From positions 2,170,001-2,234,000 of the forward strand of contig NZ_CP032489.1 in NCBI RefSeq assembly GCF_003600625.1: a stretch of DNA of 64,000 bases, read 5' to 3'. How positions within the stretch are numbered: the stretch's first letter is position 1; each line of letters begins with the position of its first letter. This stretch comes from Arachidicoccus soli (lineage in GTDB: Bacteria > Bacteroidota > Bacteroidia > Chitinophagales > Chitinophagaceae). A program made the translations under genes and the position numbers. Under the pieces are notes generated by a model. It saw only the letters and a list, made by a program, of their open reading frames with translations. It was not told the DNA's origin and searched no databases. Below are positions 28,768 to 37,573 of this stretch, piece after piece.

Positions 28768-29553
28768 ATGCTAGAAGAAGATAAAGTTTTGGCAACTGTT
28801 TTAGTAGTTGACGACAATGAAGAAATTTTGGAATTTTTAGCAGACGATCTCGAAGACAAATACAAAGTTTTGACTGTAACGAATGTAAAAGCAGCGTTTG
28901 AAGTCTTAGAAAAAAATATGATTGAGCTCATCATTAGTGATGTTATTATGCCTGAAATAGATGGATACACCTTTTGCAATCTTATAAAATCGAATATTGA
29001 ATATAGTCATATCCCATTTATTTTACTAACCGCTAAAAACACTTTACATTCAAAAATAGAAGGTCTAGAAAATGGCGCTGATGCATATATAGACAAACCT
29101 TTCTCTCCTGAATACCTTCAGGCACAAATTGCAAGCCTACTCATAAACAGAGGTAGAATGAAAGAGTTTTTCTCCTCCTATCCTCAAGCTAATTTAAAAA
29201 CAGTTACACATTCTTCAGCCGATGAAAAGTTCTTAACTAAACTCAACAGTTTTATTCTTCAAAACCTGGGTGCGCCGGAATTAGATGTGGATGCACTCTC
29301 CAATAGCTTGTATATTAGCCGCCCAACTTTGTATAGAAAAATTAAAGCCATTTTAGACATAACGCCTAATGATTTAATTAATATCACCAGATTAAAAAGA
29401 GCAGCAGAGCTATTGGTTCAAGATAAATATTCGATAACAGAAATTTCGATGATGGTGGGATTCAACTCCGCAACACACTTTGGAAGAAGTTTCTTAAAAC
29501 AATTTGGAACAAGCCCGAGTACTTATTTACAAAAAGTAAAAGAGTCTAATTAA
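28768..29553 (+). CDS. Response regulator with AraC-type DNA-binding domain (second half of a split HTCS)
   Basis: This 261-residue protein has an N-terminal receiver domain: VLVVDDNEE for the acidic pocket, SDVIMPEIDG with phospho-acceptor Asp58, LLTAKN, and DAYIDKPF with the conserved Lys. A linker follows, then an AraC-type helix-turn-helix domain at about 160-258 (LSNSLYISRPTLYRKIKAI and the second helix block ITEISMMVGFNSATHFGRSF). Its ATG lies one base after the kinase stop, so translation is probably coupled. It is the likely DNA-binding factor for the repeated operator-like elements. The gene starts cleanly with a receiver, so this looks like a true two-gene arrangement rather than a sequencing frameshift. 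Confidence 0.92.
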   Translation: MLEEDKVLATVLVVDDNEEILEFLADDLEDKYKVLTVTNVKAAFEVLEKNMIELIISDVIMPEIDGYTFCNLIKSNIEYSHIPFILLTAKNTLHSKIEGLENGADAYIDKPFSPEYLQAQIASLLINRGRMKEFFSSYPQANLKTVTHSSADEKFLTKLNSFILQNLGAPELDVDALSNSLYISRPTLYRKIKAILDITPNDLINITRLKRAAELLVQDKYSITEISMMVGFNSATHFGRSFLKQFGTSPSTYLQKVKESN

Positions 29554-30109
29554 AGAAAGTTCAATCATTTAAAGCTAAGCAAGAAAGTGTATTATTCTAT
29601 ACCCACTTCTTTATCATCAAATAACCCAATGCCGGCTCGTTTAACAGTCTTTCTATTTCAGATTGAATGATACCCTATGTCTGGGCAGTTAGCCGTTCCT
29701 CAAAAGTTTGTAATTCCTTTCTATGTGAACTACCCTATTTGCCATACTTGATAAGAGGATACTGCACTTAATCTGATAATGATTATTCTATAGATTTTAA
29801 AAAAAGAGAAATATAATAGATAATCAATCGCTACATAAAAGAAATGCGTTGAAGCGTTTTTCAAGCTTATGCTTAAACAAATAGCTGCTCTTATTCTTTA
29901 GAGCAGCTATTGGGAAACCTAATACTTCGAGCATCTTCAGTTATCTCTGATAGATTATATTTAAAAAGAATCCATTTTTTTAGATTCACACAATAAATTA
30001 ATAATTGTAAGAAGCGAGATACCTTCTTGTAAAGTGAATACCCTGCTTATGGCTAAAACATCTAACAATTTTGTCCACTTGAACTGTACAATTAGTTTAG
30101 TAAAACATA
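29554..30109. other. Convergent intergenic gap with gene remnants
   Basis: This 556-bp gap lies between two convergent units. On the minus strand near 29600-29740 a decayed frame reads SHRKELQTFEERL, a stop, then QSEIERLLNEPALGYLMIKK. It looks like the end of a lost gene, but I do not recognise it. The hairpin at 29881-29910 follows. Nothing else is supported. Confidence 0.4.
29881..29910. terminator. Bidirectional hairpin between convergent genes
   Basis: ATAGCTGCTCT (29881-29891) and AGAGCAGCTAT (29900-29910) form a perfect 11-bp stem with an 8-base loop. It lies between the rightward regulator gene and the leftward second susD, where a shared terminator is expected. The T-runs are weak on both strands. 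Confidence 0.6.
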
Positions 30110-31852
30110 CTACTGGTATCCTGGATTTTGTTTTATTTTCCCGTTTGACAAATTAATTGTGTTGATGCCAATTGGGAAAATATCGGTATGGTTATCCGCA
30201 TCGGGCTTTTTATCCCACCATGTACCTGTACTAAACACTCCCCAGCGAATTAAATCTGTTCTTCTCCTGCCCTCTCCAATAAACTCTCTTCCCCATTCAT
30301 CGATCATTTCCTGATCAGTTAATTGGCTTCCGTCTGCTTTGTATAAACTTGGAGAATTCTCTGGAAAATCCCTTTTCCTTACATCATTCAATAGGGCGGC
30401 TGCTCCGGCCTTATCTCCTGCACGATATTTACACTCTGCAAGCATATAATATATTTCCGTAAGTCGTATTTCAGCATAACCAGAAGTGATTCTATTATCA
30501 TCAGTTGTAGGATAAAATGGGTATTTTATAAAATAAACGCCAGAACCGTAATCGGCATGATTCATGTCGGACTCTTTATCAGTAAGCGGTACTCCAGGGC
30601 GTGTTTTTAAAAACCATCCTACCTGATCTCTGATAAAAAGTGGATATCCCCCATCCTTAACAGACCTGATAGAATCGGGCTGACCATTGGTATTGGTAAA
30701 CGCGCAATATCCATACAAGAACATCCCTTCCCGTTTACTATTACCCAAATTCCTATACCTTTTTAATCGGTAATCGTCTGGATATTTTTGGAATTTTACA
30801 AATGGTTTTCCCAAGGCAAAAGGATATTCAACGCTATCCACATCCCTGCCAGGCTGCATAGCAAATTCAGTATTCGCTTTCCCCCAATCAGAAAATCCGA
30901 AATATCTAGGAGCATCATAAGTCATCTCCCACCAATACATACCACTAGTATATTGCCAGTGCGTCTGATTTAAGGTGCTCGGAAACACAAAAATATCTTC
31001 AGAATTTACAGATGTATTTGTATAATCAAATGGTCCGTACCAGGTACTATCTAACCGGTAATTACCATACTTTCCATTGATAATATCCTGACATATTGTG
31101 GCACAATCTGCAAAATGGTCAACACCCGTCCATACTTTTGAATTCAAATATAGTCTTGCTAATAAGGCTGCTGCGCCTGCCTTTGTCCATCTTCCTGCCC
31201 AATTACTTCCAAGTTGATCTCTCGTTGGCAAATCTGGAATAGCAGCTTCCAACTCAGATTGAATAAAATTGAAGGCCTCTTGAGGTCCAACTTGTGAAGG
31301 ACTTTGAGTAGAATCCTTTACCTCTTTTACCAAGCAAATATTCCTGTAGAAGTCCAATGCGCGCAAATGAAACCATGCGCGCATAGTTCTCAATTCCGCT
31401 TTAAAATCGGTTAATTCTGCTGGGGTAACATTCAGTGCTGCAGGGTTCTTAATAGATTCCATATCCTGCAATGAGTTAGTTGCCAAAACAGCACCTTGAT
31501 AGAATGCAGTCCATGCTCCATCACAAAATGCATCTGTCGGAACCCAGGTATGATAATGCATACGGAAGAAATAATTTCCGTTCAACCAGTCTCCACGACG
31601 ATTAGGAGTCATTAATTCGTCAGAAGCATCTTCTTCTGCCGCAAAAATATCATTCCCCTGTATACTCCAGTACCCATGTTCAAAGGAGCGAATAAAATCC
31701 AGTATTACCGAATTTCTGGAAGTAAGAAATTGGTTTGCTGTTATAGAACTGTAGGGAACTTCATCCAACTTAGTACAACTATTAATTCCCCAAAACATGA
31801 TACTAATCATCAGGAAAATTCCGACATATTTAAAAAATAATTTCTTGTTCAT
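30110..31852 (-). CDS. susD: Second SusD/RagB-type lipoprotein
   Basis: This 580-residue lipoprotein has a lipobox ending at Cys26 (GINSC). The mature start is TKLDEVPYSSITANQFL. Family blocks include LRTMRAWFHLRALDFYRNIC, AAALLARLYLNSKVW, the C-terminal YAEIRLTEIYYMLAECKYRAGD, LNDVRKRDFP and GREFIGEGRRRTDLIRWG. It follows the second susC by 20 bp. It differs strongly from the SusD at 13485, so the PUL probably binds two distinct glycans or two parts of one. No enzyme gene follows it; it ends at the convergent hairpin. Confidence 0.94.
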   Translation of the reverse strand: MNKKLFFKYVGIFLMISIMFWGINSCTKLDEVPYSSITANQFLTSRNSVILDFIRSFEHGYWSIQGNDIFAAEEDASDELMTPNRRGDWLNGNYFFRMHYHTWVPTDAFCDGAWTAFYQGAVLATNSLQDMESIKNPAALNVTPAELTDFKAELRTMRAWFHLRALDFYRNICLVKEVKDSTQSPSQVGPQEAFNFIQSELEAAIPDLPTRDQLGSNWAGRWTKAGAAALLARLYLNSKVWTGVDHFADCATICQDIINGKYGNYRLDSTWYGPFDYTNTSVNSEDIFVFPSTLNQTHWQYTSGMYWWEMTYDAPRYFGFSDWGKANTEFAMQPGRDVDSVEYPFALGKPFVKFQKYPDDYRLKRYRNLGNSKREGMFLYGYCAFTNTNGQPDSIRSVKDGGYPLFIRDQVGWFLKTRPGVPLTDKESDMNHADYGSGVYFIKYPFYPTTDDNRITSGYAEIRLTEIYYMLAECKYRAGDKAGAAALLNDVRKRDFPENSPSLYKADGSQLTDQEMIDEWGREFIGEGRRRTDLIRWGVFSTGTWWDKKPDADNHTDIFPIGINTINLSNGKIKQNPGYQ

Positions 31853-31872
31853 TTCTATAATATTTACAGATT

Positions 31873-34842
31873 TTAAAAATGTATTTGAAGGCCAAACAGC
31901 AATTGTAATGCAGCAGGATAATAGCCAATTCCGTAATTAGTGCCTGGCCATAGTCCTGTAGTGGGCACAGCATCGGGATCACCTCCGGTATACTTGGTAA
32001 ACGTATGTAAATTCCTTGCTGTTGCGTATACGCGAATCGACCTAAAGGCATGAAAGTTAGAAGAAAACCGTTTTGTGTAGCCCAGGGAAACATTGTCAAT
32101 TTTTACGAAATCACCCGGTTCTAAGAAATAATCCGACAGTATTGCCACGGTTTTCGGATTAGTGAGTTTGGAATACCTGCTTTTTTTATCAAAGGCCGAT
32201 GTCAGCAAATTTGCTGCGCCATTTTGTTGCGCAGGAGTTCCCAAGTAGAATGCATTTACATTGAAAATCTTATAACCGAAGGCACCCCGCAGAGCTATAC
32301 TCAAATCCCAGTTCTTATACTTAAAATCGTTCCCAAGGCTTGCCATAAATTTAGGTAACCCGTTGCCCACGTTGCGCTTATCCGAATTACTGGCTTTATT
32401 AGCAGGGATTATTTCACCAGCAGCATTATAAACCTGCAATGCCCCTGTGCTATCTACTCCGGCGGACTTTAACGTATAAAATTCACCAATTCGTACATTT
32501 TCTGAATCGCGTTGTAGATATCCGGGACTACCCGGAGCCGGCATACCTGGTCCATTTAGATATGGCACGCCTGAATACAACTGATTCGAAAAAGAAGTGA
32601 GTTTGTTACTATTTGTATTCCCATTAAAAGAGAGATCCCAAGAGAAGTTTTTGCTTCTCACCAATGCGGCATTTATGCTAATTTCAATGCCGGAATTGAC
32701 CATTGTCCCTAAGTTTACTTCCGTATTGGACTGTGCATTGGGAGGGATAGGAACGGAAACCTTGTATAATAAATTTTTGTTCTTACGGGTATAATAGTTG
32801 AGGCTTCCGGATACCCTATTGTTCAGTAATCCAAAATCAAGCCCTACATTAAAATTAATACCTTTCTCCCATTGTAGATAAGGATTGACATTTTGAGAAG
32901 GTCCATAATCCTGCAAATAAGTTCCATCATATGGGTAATACCCGTATCCTCCATAAGTTTGCAATGAAGTATAATCATCGAAATCCTGATTGCCCGTAAC
33001 GCCGTAATCCGCTCTAAATTTTAAATAGTTTAACCATTTGCTTGTACCTCGCATAAAGCTTTCATCGGAAACATTCCACGCCGCGCTTACTGCCGGAAAA
33101 TCGCCCCATTTATTATTCGTTCCAAACCTTGTAGAGCCCTCATGCCGTAAGCTTGCAGTTAAAAAATATTTTTTCCCATAATCATAAATCACCCTTCCAA
33201 AGAAGGCAATCAGCGTGTTGCTCTTTTGGGTAGATCCCATCCCTGTCACCCCTAATTCTTGGTTATATAACCCAGACCCAAGATTATTCCATTGAAATGC
33301 ATCAAAAGGCATTCCTTCATTGTTTGCGTCAAATTCCTGATAGTTGTTGTTATAATAAGAATAGCCCGCTAACGCCTTGAATGAATGCTTATGAATGTTT
33401 AGAGAATAGTTACCAACCCATTCCAATGTTTTCTGGGTAGTATTTTCTTGTTTTTGTGATGCAACATTTCGCCCGTTTCCACTATTCACTACTTGCACGG
33501 TTGTAAGTGTAGATGGTGTAAAACCAAGGGTTTTCATATCGAAATTTGTTTGCCCAATAGTAACAGTAGTGTTTAAGTTTTTTAGGATATTCAGTGTAAC
33601 CGCAGCATTCATATCTAGTTCTTTAATCTGCTGTTTGTTGAGAATTACTTTTGCAGCCTCTACCGGGTTGTTGTAAGCAAATGCTCCATTAAAAAATGCA
33701 TAGCCTCCTGTGCTGTCATAAATCGGTAAGGTAGGATTGAGTACTAAAGCTGCTCCAAACCCACCTCCGTTCGTATTCGTGTTAGCGATACGGGGTGCGA
33801 TATTCAGTTTAACATTAAAAAAACCATTTCCAGATGTATGATTAAAACTGAGTCGGCCTCCATATTGCTGTTTTGTTGCTCTAAGGTCAAGTCCTTGAGC
33901 ATCTCCATAGTCAATAGTTGCAAAAAAATTATCTTTTGCACTTCCTCCCGAAAACTGTAATGTATGCTTTTGTCCAAAACTGGGCTGTCTTGTTACTGCT
34001 TTTAACCAATCGGTATTTGACCCGAAATCAACTGCATTAGGGATTTTCGCTAGATAATCAGCTTTGGATAATACCTGAAGTTGATTTGTGGGGAAATTCC
34101 AAAAGGCGTTCACATCATACATTGTCGAAGAATTAAGTGTTCCTGATTTTGTGGTTATTAATACCACACCATTGCTTCCACGTGTTCCGTAAATAGCAGA
34201 AGCCGCACCGCCTTTAAGTACATCTACTGATACAATTGCGTCTTGATTAATATTATCGATATTCCCGGGGACACCATCAATTATATACAATGGGGTTGTA
34301 CCTGCGCCCATAGAAGAAACTCCTCTTAGCTGCAATGTAGCAGAGGAGTTTGGATTCGCACTACCTGTATTTTGTATTGTCAGGCCGGCTACTTTTCCCT
34401 GTAAACCCATGAGAGGATCATTGTTTGCACCTATTAGCATATCTTTTGCATCCACATGTGTAATAGCACTAGTAACTTCTTTCTTATCCAATGTACCATA
34501 ACCAATACTCACTAAAGTAACAGTTTTAAGGCCATTGTTTTGACTCCTTAATATTACTTTTAGCAAGGTATTTCCAGTCGGCTTTATAATGGTATCGGCA
34601 TAACCTATATAACTAAAAACAAGAGCAGCAGATGTGGGGTCCTCTAGTGTAAAATTGCCACTTGAATCTGTGAATGTGCCCTTAATACTTTCTTGGATTT
34701 TTACTGAAACTCCTGACAACGGATTGTTATTCTCGTCTGTGACAATACCTCTTATTTTTTTTGTCTGGGCAAAGGTCATAAAAGACATAAATAATAGTGT
34801 CATAAAGAAAATGCTACTAAAAAATGCCATTTTACATTTCAT
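31873..34842 (-). CDS. susC: Second SusC/RagA-type TonB-dependent transporter
   Basis: This 989-residue receptor has a signal peptide to about TFAQ and a carboxypeptidase-regulatory-like domain at about 28-105 (RGIVTDENNNPLSGVSVKI). The plug blocks are VSIGYGTLDKKEVTSAITHV, LRGVSSMGAGTTPLYIIDG and VSVDVLKGGAASAIYGTRGS, and the beta-barrel ends in FGLQIHF. It pairs with the SusD at 30110. Operator-like site C lies 40-130 bp upstream, so it is likely under the same regulator as the first pair although separated from it by the regulator genes. Confidence 0.95.
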   Translation of the reverse strand: MKCKMAFFSSIFFMTLLFMSFMTFAQTKKIRGIVTDENNNPLSGVSVKIQESIKGTFTDSSGNFTLEDPTSAALVFSYIGYADTIIKPTGNTLLKVILRSQNNGLKTVTLVSIGYGTLDKKEVTSAITHVDAKDMLIGANNDPLMGLQGKVAGLTIQNTGSANPNSSATLQLRGVSSMGAGTTPLYIIDGVPGNIDNINQDAIVSVDVLKGGAASAIYGTRGSNGVVLITTKSGTLNSSTMYDVNAFWNFPTNQLQVLSKADYLAKIPNAVDFGSNTDWLKAVTRQPSFGQKHTLQFSGGSAKDNFFATIDYGDAQGLDLRATKQQYGGRLSFNHTSGNGFFNVKLNIAPRIANTNTNGGGFGAALVLNPTLPIYDSTGGYAFFNGAFAYNNPVEAAKVILNKQQIKELDMNAAVTLNILKNLNTTVTIGQTNFDMKTLGFTPSTLTTVQVVNSGNGRNVASQKQENTTQKTLEWVGNYSLNIHKHSFKALAGYSYYNNNYQEFDANNEGMPFDAFQWNNLGSGLYNQELGVTGMGSTQKSNTLIAFFGRVIYDYGKKYFLTASLRHEGSTRFGTNNKWGDFPAVSAAWNVSDESFMRGTSKWLNYLKFRADYGVTGNQDFDDYTSLQTYGGYGYYPYDGTYLQDYGPSQNVNPYLQWEKGINFNVGLDFGLLNNRVSGSLNYYTRKNKNLLYKVSVPIPPNAQSNTEVNLGTMVNSGIEISINAALVRSKNFSWDLSFNGNTNSNKLTSFSNQLYSGVPYLNGPGMPAPGSPGYLQRDSENVRIGEFYTLKSAGVDSTGALQVYNAAGEIIPANKASNSDKRNVGNGLPKFMASLGNDFKYKNWDLSIALRGAFGYKIFNVNAFYLGTPAQQNGAANLLTSAFDKKSRYSKLTNPKTVAILSDYFLEPGDFVKIDNVSLGYTKRFSSNFHAFRSIRVYATARNLHTFTKYTGGDPDAVPTTGLWPGTNYGIGYYPAALQLLFGLQIHF

Positions 34843-34884
34843 AAAAAAGAATTTAAATTGAAAGATTTATCCATTATTTAACAA

Positions 34885-34970
34885 GCTAAACAAATATTTG
34901 TTTGTAAAGTTGGCTCATTAAAATAATAGGGACTCTTCAATCCGTCTCAATCATTCGATAAAATTTATCA
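34885..34970. promoter_or_regulatory. Conserved PUL operator-like element, site C (divergent right half)
   Basis: AAACAAATATTTGTTTGTAA at 34888 matches the left part of sites A and B, with one change inside the ATATTCG core. The right half is less alike: TTCAATCCGTCTCAATC then ATTCGATAAAATTTATC, which still follows the TCAACATATCCTATCAACAA/TTCTACATATTTTAT order of site B. It lies just upstream of the second susC start at 34842. Confidence 0.5.
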
Positions 34971-35289
34971 TTTCTTAAGCACACCCTTAACATATTCACA
35001 CTTATCATATGTTTATGTTATTGTTGAGTAAACTAAAACACACTTGCCATTTAAGATCTTGCAAATTACTTCTATGTTTTCTTCGAAAAAGAATAAAAGC
35101 AATTCGTCTGCATATTCCTCTCAAACCGGTACAAAAATTCCATAGCAAACTGATACAAGCTTCTAAATGGGTAAATGGAGGCCGCCAGGCAACCAGCCGA
35201 GCTGTGATGGTACCGATCAATTAAGCGAAGATTATGGGGGGGTGCTTAACCGTCTAACCAAGTTAAGCCGAATGGTGTATGGACTTACC
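34971..35289. other. Unassigned gap between susC2 and the galM fragment
   Basis: Overlapping open frames on both strands near 35005-35224 have no family resemblance and no good start. The sequence is richer in G and C from 35160 to 35290 than its surroundings and ends exactly where similarity to galM begins. It may be the scar of a mobile element or of a recombination event, but no transposase motif is visible. Confidence 0.35.
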
Positions 35290-35621
35290 CCAAACTAAAG
35301 CTGCCTTTGGCTATACGGTTGCCAAATCTCCCAATCGTCGCACCGTAATAGGGCTCTGTTGATTTTTGATAGTTAGCTACGCTCTTAAATCCGCAAACGA
35401 CCACCCAAATTGGTAAAGGTGGCTATCATACCATTGGCATTTTTTATTATATACAAATCTGTTTAGGCCATCGACGCTCGTCTCAAAACCTGACTTATCC
35501 AACAATACAGAAGATTTATTGTTATCAGTTTTTGTTTGGGAATTGTGACAAGAGAACAAGATGGCACAGCTAAGGCTTGCGCCTAAAACAGTTCTTATTT
35601 CTTGGCATGTTTAATGTTTTT
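35290..35621 (-). pseudogene. galM: 5' fragment of a second galM gene
   Basis: The minus strand here matches the first quarter or so of galM at 23833-24214, including the lipoprotein signal (FSCHNSQTKTDNNKSSV) and the later YYGATIGRFGNRIAKGSF block. It has lost about 60 bp in the middle and part of the sequence around the start codon, and it shows frame breaks. Similarity stops abruptly at 35290. Divergence of several percent shows it is not a very recent copy. It lies directly after the sulfatase gene at 35629, so an ancestral sulfatase-galM operon was probably cut here. Confidence 0.85.
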
Positions 35622-35628
35622 TACCATC

Positions 35629-37320
35629 TTAAGGTTTAGGAAATACGTGCACCTGATGAGCCCATTTTTGCCACATACGATCCATATCTTTTACTTTTTC
35701 TGGATATTTTGCGGCTAAGTCATTCATCTCAGTTTCATCATCATCAATATGAAAAAGATGCCATTTTTTATCTTGACTACGTTTTACCAGTTTCCAACCT
35801 TCATAACGAACATACCCACTGCCAAAATGTTCATTAAATAATGCTTCATGTTTAGCTCCTTTTTTGCCAGCAAATATGGGTGCTAAGCTGATGCCTTGCA
35901 TCGGGGTAATAGCATGCCCTTTAAACTCTTTTGGGTATTTTGCATGAGCCAAATCCACAAAGGTTGCCATGAAATCCATTACATGCCCTAAATGTGCATC
36001 AAAACTTCCCTTTTTAAGTTTTAGTCCTTTTGGCCAAAATGCAATCATAGGTGTATGAATTCCCCCTTCATAAGAAATAGATTTCCAATATTCGTAAGGA
36101 GTATTAGAAACATTTGCCCAACGAGGTCCAATGGAAGAATAAGTTGTTTCTACACCTGGCGTGTACTGTTTTTTAGTATCATACATAATCTTACGGCCAT
36201 CTCTAGTTTCACTTGGTCTGTCAAAACCAGGACCATAATTAGCCGCAATTTCCGCACTCGCACCATTATCACTTAGAAATAAAATGATGGTATTATCTAA
36301 CTGTCCAGTTTCTCTTAAAGCTTTAATAATGCGACCAACACCTTGATCTAAACAATCAATCATTGCAGCATGTACTGACATAGTTTCTGCATCCCAAATG
36401 CTATCAGGATTATTTTTCCATTTTAGATCATCTTTCCAACGAGGTGAAAGTGGTGCTTTTTTAGGATCAATCAAACCCATTTCTACCATACGTTTATATC
36501 TTGCTTCCCGTATTGCTTCCCAACCTTTCTTATAAGTATTTTTATATTTTGCAATATCTTGAGGTTTGGCCATTAAAGGCCAATGTGATGCATTCTCTGC
36601 CACATACATGAAAAATGGCTTATCCTTTTTGCTCATTTGATGAATGAAGGATGCAGCCGTATCGTTAATGGCATCCGTATGATAATAATTCTTTGGAACA
36701 GTCTTTACTGCCGTACTATCATGGACAAGGCTAAATGGATCGAAATAATCTACAACACCCCAAATCGTTCCATAGAATTTGTCAAAACCACGTTTGATTG
36801 GATATTGATCTAATGGCGAAAATAATGGATGGAAAGCTTGATGGTTTAACCAAGCCAATTGCTCTTTTTTGGTCGGTTGAGTAACGGTGTTCGACACATG
36901 CCATTTGCCAGACATAGCTGTTTGATAACCAGCCGCTTTTAGAACTTCAGCAATTGTCACCGTATTATCGGTTAGGAATCCACGATAACCAGGTTCATGC
37001 TGGTCAGTAGTCATTTCTCCAATCCCGGCTTGTTGGTTATATAAACCAGTCAATAGTGAGGCTCTAGTAGGGCAACAACGAGAAGTATTATAAAAGTTGG
37101 TAAACCGGACTCCATTAGCAGCGAGCCAATTAATATTAGGGGTATGGATTTCTCCACCAAAACAACCAGGATCAGAAAACCCCATATCATCGGCAAGTAT
37201 AACAATTATATTAGGCCGATTATCCTTTTTCTTATGTGAAGGTAATTTATAGCTACTAATAAGGCTTATTATAAGCATAAACAAAACAGACAATATCCAA
37301 TATTTCCTATCTTTCAACAT
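35629..37320 (-). CDS. Type I sulfatase (arylsulfatase-like)
   Basis: This 563-residue exported sulfatase (hydrophobic segment at about 8-24) carries ILADDMGFSDPGCFGG for the metal site, SRCCPTRASLLTG with formylglycine Cys82 in a C-C-P-T-R motif, YQTAMSGKWHV, AENASHWPL, and IILFLSDNGASAEI for the second metal-site Asp-Asn. The C-terminal subdomain ends with LFHIDDDETEMNDLAAKYPE. It is similar in plan to the sulfatase at 40118 (both have the Q-Q-G-DR-type long insert and a C-terminal WEKWA/WQKWAHQ block). It needs the FGE at 9260. The sugar and sulfate position are unknown. Confidence 0.93.
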   Translation of the reverse strand: MLKDRKYWILSVLFMLIISLISSYKLPSHKKKDNRPNIIVILADDMGFSDPGCFGGEIHTPNINWLAANGVRFTNFYNTSRCCPTRASLLTGLYNQQAGIGEMTTDQHEPGYRGFLTDNTVTIAEVLKAAGYQTAMSGKWHVSNTVTQPTKKEQLAWLNHQAFHPLFSPLDQYPIKRGFDKFYGTIWGVVDYFDPFSLVHDSTAVKTVPKNYYHTDAINDTAASFIHQMSKKDKPFFMYVAENASHWPLMAKPQDIAKYKNTYKKGWEAIREARYKRMVEMGLIDPKKAPLSPRWKDDLKWKNNPDSIWDAETMSVHAAMIDCLDQGVGRIIKALRETGQLDNTIILFLSDNGASAEIAANYGPGFDRPSETRDGRKIMYDTKKQYTPGVETTYSSIGPRWANVSNTPYEYWKSISYEGGIHTPMIAFWPKGLKLKKGSFDAHLGHVMDFMATFVDLAHAKYPKEFKGHAITPMQGISLAPIFAGKKGAKHEALFNEHFGSGYVRYEGWKLVKRSQDKKWHLFHIDDDETEMNDLAAKYPEKVKDMDRMWQKWAHQVHVFPKP

Positions 37321-37573
37321 AATTAGTATTTTAAAAAATTATTCCTTTTATTACATTATTTTAATTTCTAAGAACAAGAGAAATACTTCTGTTCAATTGA
37401 TACTTAGCAATAATTGGATATTTGCATCTACTCCAATTACATAAGCTTCGGTAGGAATATTATTTCATAAAAATTAATAAGCAATTTATATAAAAAGAAC
37501 TAAAATGGCTATACAATGATTAAGTGGGTTCTTATAATAAATATTAATTAAAAAAGCGTAAAGTATTTCTATA

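Noticed and set aside
35005-35224. Overlapping 71-codon open frames on both strands
   Set aside because: Neither has protein-like patterns and they cover the same bases. I treated the stretch as unassigned DNA, possibly a recombination scar.
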